From assembly GCA_963573305.1 (NCBI GenBank), contig OY754335.1:47327985-47391984 (forward strand): a stretch of 64,000 nt of DNA, in the 5' to 3' direction. This DNA comes from Pyrrhosoma nymphula (taxonomy: Eukaryota > Arthropoda > Insecta > Odonata > Coenagrionidae). Below, in pieces: positions 11,942-23,095 of this stretch (position 1 is its first letter; every line of letters begins with the position of its first letter). The translations under genes were made by a program, and so were the position numbers. The notes under the pieces were generated by a model. The model saw only the letters and a list, made by a program, of their open reading frames with translations. It had not been told where the DNA came from and searched no databases.

Positions 11942-12499
11942 ATGGCCCTTAAAAGGTCCTTCAGACAACGGAAAAAAGACGCACCAGAAGAGAAAGCAGA
12001 ACCCACGGCCAAGGCCTGCCTACCTTACATTTCCAGTGCATCTGGGAAGGTATCTAGGATCCTGGGGAGACATAACATCAAAACGATTCATGTCCCTCCC
12101 GGAAAACTACGGAATCACGTAGTAAAGACAAAGGATCCAATTGGCCTAAAAGTACCCGGACTTTACGGCATACCTTGCGAGTGTGGCAAGGTCTACATTG
12201 GCGAAACAGGGAGACCTATAGAAACAAGATTGAAAGAACATCGACGACACTTCAGACTCGGCCAGTTGGAGATATCCGCTGTGGCGGAACACAGCTTTGA
12301 AGAAAACCACTCCATCCAATGGGAGGAAACCACCATTCTTGGGAGAACCAGAGGATACTGGGACAGAATTACTAAAGAGGCCATTGAGATCCGGCTCATG
12401 ACCAACAATCTCAACAAGGATCAGGGTTTTCGTCTCAGCTGTACCTGGAACCCTATATTGAAAAAGTCGGGAAACCATAATATTGGCGGGAACGGATAG
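11942..12499 (+). pseudogene. PLE C-terminal region with GIY-YIG endonuclease
   Basis: This 185-codon open frame is the C-terminal part of a Penelope-like retroelement protein. It shows a linker (KACLPYISSASGK..RILGRHNIKT, about residues 24-50), then the GIY-YIG nuclease: GLYGIPCECGKVYIGETGR (GIY and YIG motifs, about residues 76-94), the catalytic arginine helix (R..EHRRHFR) and YWDRITKEAIEIRL, which holds the conserved glutamate. NNLNKDQGFRLSCTWNPIL closes the protein, as is usual in this PLE group. The RT domain that should precede it is missing, so this is a 5'-truncated copy although the nuclease frame is intact. Terminal repeats flank it at 11570 and 12571. The start codon is arbitrary. 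Confidence 0.85.
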
Positions 12500-12570
12500 C
12501 CAATGAACGGAGACCACGGTGGGAGAAACACAGTATTAAGACTGAAACACCAAGACCGTCCGCATCCACA

Positions 12571-12695
12571 GCCTTGAAAATGGCAGGAAAGTCTACTGCC
12601 GAAACGTAGACAATCATGGAAAGCCTAACCCGGTGGAAAACCCGAGAACAACTCATCAGCATCATTCGCCGGGAAAGCCTAAAATCATACATTAC
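12571..12695 (+). repeat. PLE 3' end, degraded hammerhead-like motif
   Basis: Reads UUGAAAA, U, GGCAG..CUGCC hairpin, GAAACGUAG (12601-12609), then 'cccggtggaaaacccgag' and 'cgccgggaaagcct'. The last two strings recur at 60715-60760, so these are two copies of one PLE family 3' end. The box differs from CUGANGA at two positions. Confidence 0.6.
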
Positions 12696-12770
12696 TTCTC
12701 CATTGTTGGACTCCACTTGGAATACGCTGCCAGTATTTGGTATCCTTTTGAGGTAGGCTTAAAACCGGAT

Positions 12771-13090
12771 TAGAGCGCGTGCAGAGAAGATCGGCAAGAT
12801 ATTTAAAAGGCCGCTATGATAATCTCGTTAGTGTTACTGACCTTTTGCAGCATCTGGGATGGGAATCGCTTTCAGACTGTCGATTAAAATTTAGACTTTA
12901 TCTATTTTTATAAGTTCATAACCGATTTTTTTCTCTGACGAGGTTAATCATATTTTACGAAATTCACCAAACTACGGTAGATCAGATCATGAGAATAAAA
13001 CTAGGGAACTAGACTGCAGAACGGACAGATTAAAAATGTCATTTTTCCCACGAACGATAAGAGACCATAACAGCTGCCAATGAGACTTTT
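12771..13090 (+). pseudogene. LINE family L-A, RT C-terminal fragment
   Basis: Broken frames read LERVQRRSARYLKGRY, VTDLLQHLGWESL, RTDRLKMSFFPRTIRD. This is the standard C-terminal block of CR1/L2-type LINEs (QRRAAR..., LGWEPL..., FFPRTIRDWN). The copy is interrupted at 13090 by the TIR element and its 3' UTR resumes at 14382, ending in the shared tail near 14600-14665. Confidence 0.7.
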
Positions 13091-14381
13091 AACTATCATG
13101 GAAAAAAGGAATAGTTGCCGCAACCGGATGTATTGCTCTCCCAACCATAGACTATTGAAATATTTCAGCCAACAATATATATGGCTACGGTAGCCATAGC
13201 CTATTACTAAACTCCCTATTGCTGCTGCAGGAATCAACTATGGCTGTTGCTCCCATAGCTCCAGCTGAGCTCTGTTGGTGTGCTAGCCCCAGATATTACT
13301 GGGTCAGCCATAGGTAGAGGTGATCGGAGAGGATGCCTCAAATATACCCAGGTAGAAATTTTTTGCTCTGGAACTGGGGTTTAACTGGTCTGTATTAAGA
13401 CCTCTGTAACTTGGAATGAATTGAAACAAGCTCAACCCGAGTTGCACCCCAACTACAGACCAGCTGGGATGGAACTGTGGTATCTTGCCGTTGTCAAATT
13501 TTGCCTTACTTCAAAACGTTGATCATCAATCCAGAAAATCCTTTCATCTTTGGCTATGAAGTTTTTATTTACGTGGACAAAATTATAAACATCGAAATAA
13601 TTTCCTTTTTTGGATCCCAAAACAAAAATGTTACTTATTACGCCAAAAAATGCAGTATCACATTATCAAAATATAATATTTTGATTCATACTGCCAATTA
13701 TCAAAATAAACATTTGATATTATCTTCCTACCCGACCGCATAGTTCGTATTATATCTCATATCTACCTATCTCATGCCTACCTATGTCATGTTCAACTCG
13801 AGATTGAAGGTCAAGCTTCTAGAAAGTCGAATCTGGCCATTCCCGTGCGTAAGAGTAACTGCGAGAACTAATTTTAAAATGTCAATGCCGTGATAGTTAC
13901 CATATGAATACCATCCAATCACGATAACAGTTATCAGGCATTAATTAATTAAAAACTATGTTACCACATAGGATGAATATTCATCTCAAGACTTAGTCAA
14001 TATTAATGAGAATGAACTAGATTATTTTCAATTACCATATGTTTTTGCTTTTCGCTGTGGCTGTGACAGCTATAACTACAATTCAGCAACTAGAGGGAAT
14101 ACCCATGCAGCAGCTAGAGGGAATTGTGAGCCGAGCAGCAGAGTATGGCTGAGGAGACCAGAGTGACACGGTGTGGCGAAGGGACAATAACTCTAGCTGC
14201 TGCAGCCATATTGCTCGTAGCAATGCACTATGGTCGTCACAGCCATAGCGTCTAGCAGCTGCACCACAGCGTATTGTTCTGACATCACTTATCTTTGCTA
14301 CTGAACCAATTTTGGCACTATCAATAGTACTATGGCTCCCCAAGCCATAGTTTTTTTCCGTCATAGGTTTTTTGATAGTTA
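13090..14381. mobile_element. TIR DNA transposon with AGCCATAG subterminal repeats
   Basis: Ends carry inverted TAACTATCA; a second block (GGAAAAAA plus an ATAG motif) follows on both sides, displaced by about 12 bases on the right. The first and last 300 bases hold at least nine AGCCATA or TATGGCT motifs in both orientations, like transposase-binding subterminal repeats of hAT-type elements. The interior contains an inverted repeat around 'actggtctgta' (13387) and 'tacagaccag' (13453). No transposase frame is seen, so it is non-autonomous. It splits LINE L-A. No clear target duplication was found. Confidence 0.6.
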
Positions 14382-14665
14382 GTGTAGCTCTTAGTAGTTG
14401 TAGTACTCCCTAATACTTATATCCTTATCTACTACCTAGTACTAACAGCACACCGTGCATGTTTTCAGCGTAATTCTTGAATCTCTGTCCTTTTATGTAG
14501 TTGAAAAATAGATAAATACTAACGGTCACTCTAAATAGTATCTGTAGTGAAGTGTCTACTCACATACGTTTACATATATGACATATGTTGGTGACTACTC
14601 ACCCTCTGCCACACACCCTTGAAGTGGCTTCGAAGGTATTTTGCAGATGTAGATGAACATATATT
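14382..14665 (+). repeat. LINE family L-A 3' UTR and tail
   Basis: The text 'aattcttgaatctctgtcc..tttatgtagttg' matches 20720-20755. The end 'ctctgccacacacccttga..tggctt' followed by GTAGATGA matches tails at 20895, 25375 and 54550. It continues the LINE broken at 13090. Confidence 0.7.
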
Positions 14666-14689
14666 AAGCTCTTATTTGAGTAAAGCTTC

Positions 14690-14945
14690 AACGGTTACGG
14701 AAGCAGAAGAAAGAATATTGGGAGCAATGAAAATGATTGGTAATAGAAAAATGATGAAAACCAGGTGGACGGAGAGAATCATCCACGAATGAGTCCAACG
14801 AAAATGTGAAAGCGAAAAAAATTAAACTATGAGGCAGAAGAACAAATGGCAAGCGAAAGTAGGAAGAATAACTGTCGAAGGCCAAGGATGGAATGCGGAT
14901 TTTGGAATGAGAAGTTGTGGAGTGGCAAAGCGGTTGGCTCAAATT
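14690..14945 (+). pseudogene. Possible RTE-like LINE remnant
   Basis: A broken frame reads EMKMIGNRKMMKTRWTERIIHE, which resembles the KWTERITNEE block of the RTE-like family. Stops abound, and only this block is recognisable. Confidence 0.35.
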
Positions 14946-15184
14946 AGGTTGAGGTACCTTCGGATTGATGGCTGCTGATGATGTGATGTTATTCTGTGAG
15001 ATTCTCTTTCAAATTGTTGAAGAAAGCGCGGATCGGAACACATTAACGCACTGCAACGCACGCGAACGTCGAGGAATGGAACTGTGTGCAAAACGTTCGG
15101 AATTATGCCGATAGTTAGCAATCTGAAGATCAAAAACAGTAACGCCCGAATTATTTGTAAATATTTCACAAACTCGTTCAAATT

Positions 15185-15640
15185 ATCAGCTTTCGGAAGT
15201 TTGAGCTAGATATTTCCCTAGTCATGATGGAGACCATAGTCGAAATTTTATTTTAAATTTTAACGTCAATAAGAAGAACGAAGTAAAGGTTGTATTATTA
15301 ATTTTGCAAATTATAGTTATATATGCAAAAGATTCTCAGTAATTAAATAAATATATTCTCGTAAGTATCTAACTTGACTCATTTTTTCACGCCGCACGGT
15401 GAAAACGCCTTCACAGCAGATAGTTTTTTTGCGATTCTGCAAAAATTACTGCGGTGAGTAATTGATAATACGTTGAAAATAGTTGAGGAAAATTCAAAAT
15501 ACGCATCGTTAGTGTTTTGACGAAATCTAGGTGTTAGAAATTACTTTTTTCCCAATAATCTCCCTCCGGAGCTCACAGCCGTAATCTATTTCATGCAAAA
15601 TTGCTTATATTTTTAGTCAAATTTCTCGAAAATTAGTTGG
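15185..15640. repeat. Dispersed repeat family R1, copy B
   Basis: Starts 'ggaagtttgagctagatatttccc' like the left edge of copy C at 35430, and later shares 'cttgactcattttttcacgc', 'gtgagtaattgataatacg' and 'gaaattac' blocks with the other copies. Non-coding and of unknown class. Confidence 0.5.
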
Positions 15641-16268
15641 CAAGGGATAAGTATTTTGATATAATTGGAAAGATGAGAGTTTTTTCTGAAAAAACGAGGT
15701 CAAACGATCAAATTCTAGGCGAAGCGATATCTCGCTCAAACCAGGGGTGGCTCCAGACCAGAGTTTCGGGTGGGGGGGTTAACCACTGTCTCTGGAGTTT
15801 TGAAATACTTCCCAGGAAAAGGGGAGTCCGGGGGTCTCGTCCCGGGAAATTGTAATAAACTATGTGTACAATTTAAAAGAAACTCTTATTTAGCTTAAGG
15901 CATATGCCTACCATCGTACTTAAGGGAACCAAACTACTTCGTGAAAATGACACGAGGTACACACGCGCAATGCAAGTGGCTGAAATCACCCATCGCTCTG
16001 GCTTTACGTGAGACGAGTCGAAATGGGATGGCAGGTAGTGATGAGTCATCCCACTTCTCGAAGGGCTTGTGTTGTCAACTATTAGATAGTTTTTCTGACC
16101 CTCCACACTAAAAACCCTCCTCCCCGTTTCGCCGGATTCCGAAAGTTTCATAGCCCATGTCCTAAAATCGTCCACTGCGCTGCGCCAGGAACTTTTGTTA
16201 GAGCTATAATAAAATTAAAAGCTTTACATAGCAAAAATAAAAGCTTTATATTATCCACTTATGAATTT
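15641..16268. other. Unassigned; one MITE-like end
   Basis: At 15740 'ccaggggtggctcca' resembles a hAT-type TIR and recurs inverted at 33483-33498. No partner end was found near either copy, so no element is delimited. Confidence 0.35.
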
Positions 16269-16317
16269 GAAATGAAACGTAGGTAACTTAGTTTCTCCAA
16301 ATCTATATCTTTAATTG

Positions 16318-16356
16318 CACGACCTTGGACTCGTCGAGGATCGACATCTTCAGGTA
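16318..16356 (-). ncRNA. Hammerhead-like motif (left arm)
   Basis: Minus strand: CUGAAGA, U, GUCGA-UCC-UCGAC hairpin, then GAGUC where GAAAC is expected. Loss of the GAAA box should inactivate it. Confidence 0.5.
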
Positions 16357-16847
16357 TAAATAAACAATAAACCTGGGTTTAGATACCTCTTTCATGGGGG
16401 ACCGGAGAGGGGTGGCGGGAGGGAGGAAGTCGTTAGAGCTAGGATTAAGGTGGAAGGGAAGGATTATTCTGGTGTGGGGTTGAGTGTCCAGCTACATGGT
16501 ACTACTAATACCAAGTATTAGTAGTACCATGCCCAGCTAGGGATGGTATGGAGGGTAAAGGGTGGGGAGGCACCACAGGTGGTGTGGGGCCATTTTCCTT
16601 ATATAAGTGCTTCCCAATGTCTAGGAAAAGGGAATAGGATAAGTACAGCACATCATTGAGAAGAATATTTACTCCAGACATTTTTCTTTTAATTTCCATC
16701 TTCTCCAAACAGTCAAGCCTGGGTCCCTTATTTTCAAAGGGAAGAATCTTTGGGCAGAAATTGCATCACACCCCTTCCTCCCCCTTCCCTCCACCCTCTC
16801 CCGCCCCCCTTGAAAGAGCTATATAAACCCAAGTTTCTGGTTCTGCT

Positions 16848-16888
16848 GTACCTGAATATGTCGATCCTTGACGAAACACGGGTCGTGC
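16848..16888 (+). ncRNA. Hammerhead-like motif (right arm)
   Basis: CUGAAUA (one change from CUGANGA), U, GUCGA-UCC-UUGAC hairpin, GAAACACGGGUC. The box change at the conserved G would reduce or abolish activity. Complementary decay in the two arms suggests that each had an active ancestor. Confidence 0.5.
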
Positions 16889-16942
16889 ATAAAAACAATT
16901 GATGTAGAAAAACTAAGTTACGTTTTATTTCAAACCAGCAGA

Positions 16943-17225
16943 AATGCCCGTTGATTATTAACGGAAGAGATAAAAGAAATCTCCATGACAGTTCGTTTGA
17001 ATTATTTAAAATGTGTTATTTTTTTAATAATGCGTGCATTTCGAAAAAGGCATATGCCCGCGCTTGCGGATGTGAGAATCGAAGTTCTATTCTTCTCAAG
17101 CACACTCCAGCGCCCATCGACATTGTTCCTAAGCAGTTTTCAAGTGCGCTGCCAAGTGGAGCGGGTCTGAAACGAATGTAAAGCAAGTGCGCTGTTGCGC
17201 TGCGAAGTGAGCAGCGAACTAAAGT
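16943..17225. other. Unassigned
   Basis: Overlapping short frames with no recognisable domain. Confidence 0.4.
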
Positions 17226-19265
17226 CAGGGTGGCGATCTTTAGGGAAAACCGGGAAAACTTGGACTTGTCAGGGAATTTTGAATTTCTGGAAAAGTCAGG
17301 GAATTCTCGGAACAGTCAGGGAGAAACTGGGATAGGAAAATCTCGTTATTTTTCTACCATTACTTTTATGGGCCAGTATTTCCCGCTCTTTATTTCACCA
17401 AAACGTTTCACCAACTAAAACTAATGTCCGTCGCTGACGTGCATGCAATAAGCCCCATCAATTCGTGGTACATTCAGTTGTGAATCTTAGTTATTTAGTT
17501 GTGAATCAGAGGTACACTGTATCCATTTTGCATATCCTTATTGCGATATTTACCTAGTAGTGTTAAAATTCATGGTCAAAATGTATTACGCTCATCACAA
17601 GGAATCCGAGGCTATGTTGATCGAAAAATTTTACCTCGCGTTTATTTTTAACTTCCGAGACTCAGCTCGAGAGATAGCTGGAGCACACTAGCCCGTAGTA
17701 AATGCATGCTTGCAATTCTAAAAATTCGAGACAATGATTATTAAAATGGAAATACAAGTACAATCTCACGTTTAAACAAAACTCTTACGCTAGATCATCT
17801 TCGATTCCCATACCCCACTTTGTGAGACAGTAATAAGAGCCCTCCTCCCCTCCCCATCTTTCACGCTCGACGTAATTGTTGAATGGGCCCCATAGCTTCC
17901 TCTCGAAGCAATTTAGTTAGGCCACAAAGCACCTCAAATATGATATTCCTGAATATGATGCTTCCGTTGCTAATTGCCTCCTGTCTTCGCTCGTAGTGGC
18001 GCGGTTACGTTTAGTTTGTTTATCCAAAAATTTTTACATTTTTTGGTCCCTTCTTGCAATCAAGTGGTTATAACCTCGTTAATCAAATTGTCATTCGCTT
18101 CTGAAGGTCACTCGTGCCATCCGATTTTGATCCAGTCCAACAACTTGACTTTGGTTTGAATGTTTGGCGCACCTTACTGATTCCTGTGCCGGAGTGCGCC
18201 AGTAAATTGACCATTAACTTTCCCTTCGATGCCTTTTCAGTGATCCTCAACTTCCCAGAAATATTAAGACGCGCTACCTCTTTTTTGAAGAAATAGAAAT
18301 TGTCAATTTTTAATTTTACCATCCTAGCGACTAGGCTCGCTCGCCTGGGTCGTTCCAACGCTCGCAAGGGGCCATTCAAGTATTACGTAAGACCTTTATG
18401 GGGGTGGGGGGTTGGGATAATCTTAAATTGTCTTATGTAGGGGCAGGCGGTCTGGAACCAATTTACTAAGACTTTTGTACGTATTGAAACATTGTATCGT
18501 ATCCGAATTAAATTTAACATTGACATGGAGCATCCACTCGTAAATGGCATGGTTTCACCGTAGTCTCACCGCTAAACCAATGCTCTTATTCTGTCACTTG
18601 ACTGGCAAGCTACATTAACTCCATGCTCAATGATTGTGGTACTCCAACACTGCATAATTATACGATATACAGTGCTCAAAGCTGTACGATGATTTATACG
18701 GAAAGATGAAACTGCAGTAAGCGAGCATTTAACGAAGAGGAGAAAGAAATATCTAATGTCTTACGTAAGACTGAGTAAAACCTTACTTTGTCTTACATTG
18801 GGGGAGGGGGGGATCAAAAATGGCATAAATCGTCTTACGTAATACTTAAACGGTCCCCAATGGTTCAGGGGACTCGCCATAATGCAGCACTGTAATATGC
18901 GTAATTCAATAACCTGCTGTAGGAAAACCCTGTGTGTAGGAAAATATTGCAATTTCGTGGACAATAACGGCCGCAGCGCGGCGAAGCAGTTTTAGAGGGG
19001 AAGGGATAGAAGACGGAGGAGCGGTGCTATTTGGATGAGAGTTTTACTTATCAAGGTTAAATATATTTTTTCATTAGGATGTACTTTTAGCTTTTAATGT
19101 ATTGATTTCCGCTTTTAACATTTTCTGAGTTTTGACGAAAATGTAATTCAGCAGAAATAAAATATTTTAATAATTTGTGACCTTTTGGCGATCGGTCAAG
19201 GGAATTTGTAAATCCATTAGGGAAAAGTCAAGGAATTTAAAAATTGGATATCAGTTGCCACCCTG
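17226..19265. mobile_element. TIR transposon, about 2 kb, non-autonomous
   Basis: Both ends begin CAGGGTGGCRA when read inward. Just inside, the left end repeats 'gtcagggaatt'-type units (17269, 17297, 17318) and the right end has 'gtcaaggaatt' (inverted sense lost). The element is flanked by an identical TAAAGT (17220-17225 and 19266-19271). No transposase is recognised. It carries a nested MITE at 18368-18858. TIR style is hAT-like, but a 6-bp rather than 8-bp duplication leaves the superfamily open. Confidence 0.65.
18368..18858. mobile_element. MITE with GTATTACGTAAGAC termini, nested
   Basis: Left end GGGGCCATTCAAGTATTACG and right end (inverted) GGGGACCGTTTAAGTATTAC continue alike into GTAAGAC. 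It has extra internal TTACGTAAGAC and 'cttatgtaggggc' copies. Non-coding. It lies inside the element at 17226-19265, so it inserted later. Confidence 0.7.
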
Positions 19266-19271
19266 TAAAGT

Positions 19272-20037
19272 GAAAGGAAATCGCCCTCTACCTCTATCAA
19301 AACCTCCCGAAACTGGTGGATCACGTCAAATATTGATGATAATATCCATTCCAGATATAGTAAAAACAAATGGATGCCCTGATGCCATTGCTCTGTGCAT
19401 CCCAAGCACCGTTACGGTTTTACGGTGTGGCCCATCTCCGGTCCGCAAGACTTTCGCCGTCACGTGTGCTGATGGCATTTATCTCCTTCAATCCTCCTCC
19501 TCGCCACCCCCGTCTAACCCGTCAACCAGCCCACGTATATTCCGCTCCTTCCCAATCGCTATCTCATTTTCTATCAGTCGTGACCTCGGGAATCACTTAT
19601 CTCGCCCCCCACCCACACGCTGTGTGGACATCCCCGTCGGAGGGGAGCGACCGGTGCATTCACCACTTGCTGAAGTGGGGTCCAGATATAGTTCTGAGGG
19701 AAGGGATGGAGGAAAGGGATAGAACGGTTCGCTAAAAGATGGACGAGGTTGAAGGAACCCTAATGTGGGTCTGAGAACTGAGTCATTATTTTGACTCTGT
19801 TTGAGCTTCTCAGATAATATGATGTTTATTACTCCAACAGAAAAAATCCTTACATAAATATTGAACAATTTGAGAGTAACTTTAGGTACCTTTGAAAGAG
19901 GACCTGTGTTAAGGCTACTATCAAATGGTCTTTGGTCATGCTTGAAATCTCATATGTATACAACACATGCAAATGCGAGTTACAAATTTACTCAAAGTTA
20001 TCAGTGCGTACATTATGTAAAAAATTACAACGTTATA
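19272..20037. other. Unassigned, GC-richer at 19300-19740
   Basis: Several overlapping frames on both strands share the GC-rich stretch; none shows a domain. 19745-20035 is AT-rich and featureless. Confidence 0.4.
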
Positions 20038-20603
20038 CGAGGGCAAATCAGAAAGTATTTGCCCCTTTTTGTTATGACATGAAACCTTCCGGTACCCTAA
20101 GGACCCATGAATTAATGTCGTAAACGCTCCCATACGAAATGCCAAGCTCCCGGGAAACGTCCTTGAGGTGCACTCGCCGATCCGCTTCCACCATTGCATC
20201 CACGCGGGAAATGTCGTCAGTCAGCGACGAACCCGGCCTCCCCGAACGCTCATTATCGTGCAAGCCTTCACGGCCTTGTGCGAACTCACAACACCACCAC
20301 CTCCCACTTCTCAAAGCGAGACACTTTTCCCCATATTTGGGCTGCAATTATCTGTGGATTTCGATGGGCATTCGTCCCTTGCTCCATAGAAAACGAATCA
20401 CACTTCGTTGCTCGTACGCCGTGGACGTGTGAAGCGTGATCGCCATCTTTGAAAACTGACGGAAGCGGCGTGCCACGGAGCTACCGACAGATACTGCCGG
20501 TCAAAGAAAGGTCCACCGCTGGGAATGGATATGTTGACTTTGCATTTACAGCCGTAATTTGCCTAGTAAAAAATAGGGGCAAAGACTTTCTGATTCGCCC
20601 TCA
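20038..20603 (-). mobile_element. Mariner deletion derivative
   Basis: Inverted ends YGAGGGCRAATCAGAAAGT followed by TTTGCCCCT on both sides (about 30 bp), flanked by TA (20036-20037 and 20604-20605), the Tc1/mariner target dinucleotide. At 566 bp it is less than half the length of a full mariner. The minus strand keeps only the transposase N-terminus. Confidence 0.85.
20120..20446 (-). pseudogene. Mariner transposase N-terminal DNA-binding domain, truncated
   Basis: From an ATG at 20446-20444 the frame reads EQRSVIRFLWSKGRMPIEIH, one in-frame stop, QPKYGEKCLA, a damaged linker, then GREGLHDNERSGRPGSS, and VHLKDVSRELGISYGSVYDI. These are the two helix-turn-helix units of mariner-type transposases, joined by the conserved GRPS-like hinge. 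The whole DD(D/E) catalytic domain is absent; the sequence passes straight into the 3' TIR. It cannot encode a transposase, but the intact second HTH could have marked TIR binding before the stop arose. Confidence 0.85.
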
Positions 20604-20619
20604 TATTTCTCACAGTTAT

Positions 20620-20965
20620 GTTAACATATCCTCTAGACTTTCTTTAGCAAGAACCTTGGTAAAGCAACAGTAGGTGCTTTGTTGCTTGTTGCAATGTTGT
20701 AGCAATGTTGTTTACTGTATAATTCTTGTATATCTGTCCATTTATGTAGTTGCAAAATACTAACGGTCCTTATAACATTGATAGAATGCCTGTAGTATAG
20801 TGCATGCTTGGCAAGCATTAGCGTTTTATGCTAATGCATCAATAATCGTAGTTATAGTTAGTACTCTAACTTTAATAGGGTATAGTGTAATGCGTGTGGG
20901 TGACTACCCATCCCCTGCCACACACCCTTGAGGTGGCTCGCAGGGTAATTTGTAGATGAACCTAA
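20620..20965 (+). repeat. LINE family L-A 3' UTR and tail
   Basis: Shares 'aattcttgtatatctgtcc' and 'aaatactaacggtcc' with 14480-14525, and ends 'cccctgccacacacccttga..tggctcgcagggta' then GTAGATGAA. No coding part is left. Confidence 0.7.
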
Positions 20966-21237
20966 GACTGTAATTGTTTTAATATTTTATTAACATACTT
21001 TGATGTTAAAATCCTAATAAATCCAACACACGTTCAGCAGGTAGAACATTTTATTTCGGCAGCATATGACAGTGGCAGTGCCTAACATTGAATACTAAGA
21101 GGAGAATTTTTTCACCAAAACAAGCCTATAATCGAGTAGAAACAGCAATGAATAGTGATGATGCAAAGATAATATTGGTGAAGATTTAGTAAAGAACACG
21201 GCTTTACCGTATGTCGACAACTCAACGCAAAAATAAT
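20966..21237. other. Unassigned
   Basis: AT-rich, without recognisable feature. Confidence 0.4.
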
Positions 21238-21316
21238 GCAGCTCAGATTTCGGGATTCCCTCCGCTTAGCGTTGTCGTTTGATGACGACAGTTTCTCCAG
21301 CCATCCTGCAGGACTT
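21238..21316 (-). repeat. PLE-type terminal repeat fragment (family of 26880)
   Basis: Minus strand reads CAGGATGGCTGGAGAAACTG then 'tcgtcatcaaacgacaacgc', matching the arms of the palindrome at 26880-27078. The CUGANGA part is missing. Confidence 0.55.
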
Positions 21317-22904
21317 TGAAGTTTTCCACTGTAACATTGAGGATGGTTGGTAGGACAAATTATACATTTTTGTAAAGAAAATTTATTTTTCTTTAAAACG
21401 AACTGCATCTTGGATCAATGTCATTAACCCGCTCGATGTGAGTCGTTATAAATGAAATCAAAACACAGTAAAATCGTCCAACTTCACGACTTGGTCACGC
21501 TTACAGCATTGTGAAGCCAAATTTTTATCACGATAAAAGTATATAATGAGATTCGGAACTCAAGAGGAGTGGCATCATATCCTGAGGGACACGGCTTCGA
21601 ATCCTGTAAGGAGAGCGGAATTTTCGGTGCAATCTATTCTTGAGTGCGTGGTGCAGTCCACTCCGAGGGCAGTACCCATTCTAAGGATTGGAAGACTGTT
21701 GACGCTGATTAAGACTGGGCTAATTCTGGATTCGCGCTTTCAACATTCACCTTTTCCATTCTCATCCTTGTATCTCTTCCTCCCGATCACTGGGCAGGAA
21801 TTAATCGCTAAGAGACGAAACCGCTGAGACGGTTGACCTGTAGAACGGGGTCGTGTCGCATCTCTCCGCTCGGTCCGTTTCGCCTTTTCGATTCGCGGTC
21901 CGGGCGGAAAAACAAGACATTACGAAGCCGGTGACCCGAGAGTAATTAACTCCCACCGGAAGCTAACTCGATAAACAGGCGAGACCACAGCATCTTGGGA
22001 AATATGGTAAAAGGGAGGAAAGTCCCCAAGCAGCGACCGTGAACGAGTGGGGAAGAGATTCACGGACAACGAGACGCGAAGCAAACATGAGTTCGTGTGT
22101 GTTGGTATTATTGCGCATGCTATGTGGGTGTTTTTAAGGTTAGTTCGTTGAAAAAAATCAACATTAATTAACTTAAGTGCTTAGCGTGAAATTAACACTA
22201 CGACTTAGGAGCGTTTGTGTAAAAATAAATAGCGCATGTGTCTGCATTTGATTAATTATTACATGCGATAGGTGTACATCGAGCATATCTTTCTTAGATT
22301 TGGTATAGTTGTTAGGTGATTGGTAACGTAGTATTTTGCCTTCTATTTATGTTTCTCTACGATTGTGCTCCCGAAAATTTAATAAATGACTGATGATTAG
22401 TGCCAGAAAAAACGACTACGATCATGAATGTGAAGAAGTCAGCTTCATGGCACAACCCCTGAAGCATATGTCATACTGATTAAAAGTCGATCAGTTCCTA
22501 CTCCAATTTTTTCGTGTAACTTAACATGGGTTTTACGCTAATGTGTTCTATGGACGCTAATGGGTTCATTGTACTGGAAGGTCAAGCTAATACTGAGCTG
22601 ACGTTAATTTGGCATGATGTGTGCCCAGTACCACGGGAATGTTTAACCCATTTATCATCAGCAACGGAAGATTGATTGCTCCCTCTGCCACAAATAAATG
22701 TGCGTTAGAGTTTTTGAGAGAATAACATTTTTTTATTTTTCACGCATCAACGAATAAATTTATGGGTGAACACGTGCCCTGAAATAAAATGCTGTTTTTA
22801 CCCTGGTTAAATCAAATGAAGTATCCTCCCTCTATAGGCATATAGGCATCTTCAGTTTTGTCAATATTTTATGTCTACTTCTAGGTACTACCCTGTGATC
22901 TGCT
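21317..22904. other. Unassigned; weak PLE-like scrap at 22840-22862
   Basis: 21540-22080 is GC-richer, with no domain in any frame. At 22840-22862 the minus strand reads CTGAAGATGCC..ATATGCC without a GAAAC box, a decayed terminus at best. Confidence 0.4.
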
Positions 22905-23095
22905 GCAAGGGTATAGCAGGGGCCGCTCAGTTACGGCTGTTATTGAGGGGAGAATATTGAATAAGTATGGAAGGGGAAGAAAGAGAATAGGCTTTATGGA
23001 CGGGATGAAGAGAGGTAAGACGAATGGAACGTATAACGAACTGAAGAATAAAATCATACTAGAAGACAAGGGCCTTCGACTGTAAAAGATGGTAC
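22905..23095 (+). pseudogene. RTE-like LINE C-terminal remnant
   Basis: Reads RGRSVTAVIEGRILNKYGRG then RKRIGFMDGMKRGKTNGTYN and LKNKIILEDKGLRL. This matches the basic C-terminal block of the RTE-like family (compare 32925-33300). It is followed at 23140-23215 by a short inverted piece with the 'atcaatccgaatattggtttgct' end. Confidence 0.6.

Larger units (their letters stand above)
16269..16942. mobile_element. Palindromic PLE-like element with inverted hammerhead-like ends
   Basis: Arms at about 16269-16425 and 16790-16942 are diverged inverted copies: both contain 'gtaacttagttt', the hammerhead-like core and 'aagaggtat'/'agctatataaaccc' type text. A perfect 15-bp-arm hairpin (TGGTACTACTAATAC, CAA loop) sits inside at 16498-16530. 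Purine-rich strings lie between. There is no coding capacity. Best read as a non-autonomous PLE derivative or two fused PLE termini. Confidence 0.6.

Noticed and set aside
18083..18379. 98-codon minus-strand frame inside a TIR element
   Set aside because: Not like any transposase; it crosses into the nested MITE edge.
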